Shown here: positions 62,040-64,000 of the stretch, piece by piece
How the letters are laid out: each line of letters starts with the position of its first letter
How positions within the stretch are numbered: the first letter of the stretch is position 1
NCBI GenBank assembly: GCA_963783945.1
Contig: CAWAPS010000002.1
Location: forward strand, 1,054,001-1,118,000
Source: CAWAPS01 sp963783945
GTDB taxonomy: Bacteria > Actinomycetota > Acidimicrobiia > Acidimicrobiales > Palsa-688
Direction of reading: 5' to 3'
DNA length: 64,000 nt
Notes under the pieces: generated by a model
What the model was told of the DNA's origin: nothing
The model's database searches: none
What the model saw: the letters and a program-made list of their open reading frames with translations, nothing else
Translations under genes and position numbers: made by a program

Positions 62040-63468
62040 ATGACTGGGTCGGGTGGCTCGGATCGGCATGGCTGGATCAATTCGGGTGTGGTGTCGACCC
62101 GGTTCGGCGAGTTCGAGTTCGCGAACGGGTATCCGACGGACGACACGGCGTCGGCGTTGCGTGAGCAGCTCGTGGTCAATCGAGCCGTGGAGGCATATCT
62201 AGCGCATGTTCCCTCGGTCGGGGTGATGTCTGAACGCCGTGGTTTGGAGGACTTCGGCGCGCGGGCGGTCGAACCAGGTGGTGATCTGGGAGTCGCTGAT
62301 GGATGCCCAGACGTTGTTGCTGACCGCGAACACCGAGACCGTCTACGCGATCGCCTACCTGTATCTGAACGAGGACGGGCCGACGGTGGTCGAGGTGCCG
62401 CCGAAGATGCTGGGGCTGGCGATGGATATGCGCCAACGCTTCCTGGTCGACTTCGGTGTCCTCGGCCCAGACCGCGGACAGGGCGGCAAGTACCTGTTCC
62501 TGCCTCCGGGATATGACGGGGACGTGCCGGACGGATACTTCGAGGTCCGCTCACCCACCTTCGGCGTTAGCTACGGGATCCGCGGCTTCCTGGTCGACGG
62601 CAAGCCCGATGAAGCCGTGGCGTTGATGAAGCAGTTGAAGGTCTACCCCCTCGCGCAGGCCGCTGACTCGCCGGCCATGGAATTCCTGAACGGCTCCGGG
62701 CAACCAATCGACACCATCCACGCCGACACGATCGAGTTCTTCGAACACCTTCATCAGATCGTCCAGGAAGAACCGGCCGAACTGTTCTCTCCCACCGAGC
62801 GGTTCTACCTGCAGGCGATCGGCATCGTGAAGGGCGCGCCGTTCCCCAACGACCCGGATCGCGTCGCACTGCTCGGCGAGGCCGCCCAGACCGCGTCGGC
62901 ATTCGCCCGAGTGAACACCTTCGCCTCCGATGACCCCAGCACCTACTACTACGAGGGCCGCTACTGGCAGGCCGTCAGCGGCGTGCCCTACACCTTCCTG
63001 CGGGACGGGATACTGCAGCTCGACCTGCGGGCCTTCGTCTACTACATGGCCTTGGGGAACTCGCCCGCCATGATGGCCAAGCATGTCGGCGCCGGTTCGC
63101 AATACCTGTGGACCTACCGCGACAGCGACGGGGACTTCCTCGACGGAGCCAACAACTACAAACTGTCGGTGCCAGCCGAAGTCCCGATCAACAACTTCTG
63201 GTCCGTCCTCGTCTACGACAGCCTGAGCCGCTCCGAACTCCAAAACAGCCAGTCGTTTCCCTCAGTCAGCATGTTCGGAGATCCTGCGAAGAATGCTGAC
63301 GGGACGACAGACATCTACTTCGGTCCGACCATGCCGGCAGATCAGGACAACAACTGGGTCGAGACGGTGCCTGGACGAGGCTGGTTCCCGATCTTCCGCT
63401 TCTACGGACCTCTCGAACCATTCTTCGACAAGTCCTGGCAACTCCCGGACATTGACAAATCTTCCTAG
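62040..63468 (+). pseudogene. DUF1254/DUF1214 domain protein with one frameshift
   Basis: The first frame (ATG at 62040) reads VVNRAVEAYLAHVPSVGVMS, then the DUF1254 start ERRGLEDFGA. Near 62257-62268 homology moves to the next frame (RSNQVVIWESLMDAQTLLLT, NTETVYAIAYLYLNEDGPTV) and continues through the C-terminal DUF1214 part (YLWTYRDSDGDFLDGANNYK, FGPTMPADQDNNWVETVPG) to the stop at 63468. Corrected, it would be a complete ~475-residue protein. DUF1254/1214 proteins are envelope or cytosolic proteins of uncertain role. The shift lies in a GGCGCGCGGGCGG tract, so error is possible. Confidence 0.85.
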
Positions 63469-63495
63469 CCATTCGTCTCCTCCTAGCCATTCGTC
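63463..63495. repeat. Tandem 15-base direct repeat at the end of the DUF1254 gene
   Basis: TCCTAGCCATTCGTC occurs at 63463-63477 and again at 63481-63495, separated by three bases (TCC), so the period is 18. The first copy contains the stop codon of the DUF1254 gene. It lies at the boundary to a truncated DHFR-like gene and may mark a past duplication or deletion junction. Confidence 0.85.
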
Positions 63496-63522
63496 GGACT
63501 GTCTCCACCTGCTGGTGCTCGA

Positions 63523-63777
63523 CACGAGGCGCTTGAGACGGCCCGGAAGGCTGCCGGCGACCAGGATGTACACCTCGGCGGAGGTCCTACGATGATCCGC
63601 GACTTCGTCGCTGCTGGGCTCGTCGACCACATGCACGTCGTGGTCGTTCCGATCCTGCTCGGCCGAGGCGTTCGTGTCTGGAACGGACTGGAGGGCCTCG
63701 AGAACGACTACGACGTGGAGGCGATCTCGTCCCCAAGCGGAGTTACGCACATGACGTTCTCGCGGGCGACTGTCTGA
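63523..63777 (+). pseudogene. C-terminal fragment of a DHFR/RibD-C family protein
   Basis: The frame reads HEALETARKAAGDQDVHLGG, then GPTMIRDFVAAGLVDHMHVV and VVPILLGRGVRVWNGLEGLE to a stop. This is the C-terminal half of the small dihydrofolate-reductase-like (YyaP/RibD C-domain) family: helix, GGG loop, then PxLLGxGxRLF. The first ~100 residues are missing. An ATG exists at 63592 but would give only 61 residues. It is probably dead. Confidence 0.75.
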
Positions 63778-63925
63778 ACCGCCTCGATTTTGGGACCGCC
63801 ATTCGGGCAGGCTCTCAAGTGCCGAGAGAGGCCCCTCGCACCCGGCGATCTGGGCGGGCTAGGAGTCCGCTTTATCGAGACACTTTTCCCAGTATTTCGT
63901 GATGCTCCTCCGATGCTCTAGGGAG
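63778..63925. other. Short intergenic stretch
   Basis: About 150 bases. Nothing recognised apart from the tRNA-like sequence that follows. Confidence 0.35.
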
Positions 63926-63953
63926 ACAGCGGTTCGACTCCCGCTGCCACCGA
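63926..63953 (+). other. tRNA/tmRNA 3'-end-like sequence (possible attachment-site remnant)
   Basis: CAGCGG (63927-63932), TTCGACTC and CCGCTG (63941-63946), then CCACCGA, resemble the T-arm and acceptor end of a tRNA or tmRNA, including the TTCGA core. The loop here is eight bases where seven is normal, and no 5' half of a tRNA is visible upstream. Such 3' fragments are left by integrases at attachment sites. Weak call. Confidence 0.3.
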
Positions 63954-64000
63954 TGATGTGTGTGGGTACGAGCCGGTGACTCTTTGGGCCTTTGACCTGG

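Noticed and set aside
1..64000. CRISPR array, rRNA operon or intact transposase
   Set aside because: No regularly spaced repeat series, rRNA-like stretches or DDE/tyrosine/serine recombinase motifs were noticed on either strand.

Overview
The window is GC-rich DNA from a high-GC actinobacterium, possibly a relative of the Acidimicrobiia. The support is a PIG-L deacetylase of the mycothiol-conjugate amidase type, a maleylpyruvate-isomerase-family enzyme, luciferase-like and PPOX-type flavoproteins, two VapC-type toxin-antitoxin pairs, and GYWLVAADGG-type repeats. The genus cannot be fixed from sequence alone. I see no rRNA, no complete tRNA, no transposase and no CRISPR array.

Layout. 0-9 kb: a small membrane protein, a large MalT-like LuxR regulator, then a minus-strand run of short-chain dehydrogenase-like, NTF2-like and DUF3237 genes behind a LysR regulator, with a carboxymuconolactone decarboxylase-like gene on the other side. 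9-13 kb: a marR / MFS-UspA fusion / small-protein operon with 4-base overlaps. 13-22 kb: membrane proteins (UPF0126, TMEM175-like), a patatin, an orphan ABC permease and a mycothiol-type amidase, mixed with broken genes. 22-38 kb: an oxidative catabolism region with three SDRs (one frameshifted), two paralogous Rieske oxygenases, an FAD monooxygenase, a luciferase-like monooxygenase, an F420-NADP-reductase-like protein and a nitronate monooxygenase, plus a TetR regulator and an ECF sigma factor. 39-44 kb: a lactonase-family beta-propeller and two toxin-antitoxin pairs. 44-50 kb: tetR-MFS, a quinone-oxidoreductase-like enzyme and arsR-SRPBCC. 50-61 kb: epoxide-hydrolase-like, enoyl-CoA hydratase-like, GlcG-like, VOC, methyltransferase, PPOX, secreted esterase/TetR and P450/ferredoxin genes. 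61-64 kb: a frameshifted DUF1254 gene and gene debris.

The most striking property is decay. About twenty truncated, frameshifted or internally deleted genes lie between intact ones: NAD-epimerase, zinc oxidoreductase, two HAD phosphatases, 2'-5' RNA ligase, alpha/beta hydrolases, SDR, methyltransferase, GH15, Ldh dehydrogenase, histidine kinase, amidase, polynucleotide kinase-phosphatase, ABC permease, TetR, DUF1801, DUF1254 and DHFR-like. This suggests an accessory region that has gained and lost material repeatedly. A few single frameshifts lie in GC-repeat tracts and could be sequencing errors.

How it may work: the intact enzymes (Rieske, P450 with its 3Fe-4S ferredoxin, FAD and luciferase-like monooxygenases, SDRs, enoyl-CoA hydratase, epoxide hydrolase, esterase) fit oxidation and CoA-linked breakdown of an aromatic, terpenoid or steroid-like compound. 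Linked TetR/MarR/LysR/ArsR genes are likely local switches. The substrate cannot be named from sequence. All functional calls rest on recognised motifs, since no database search was possible.
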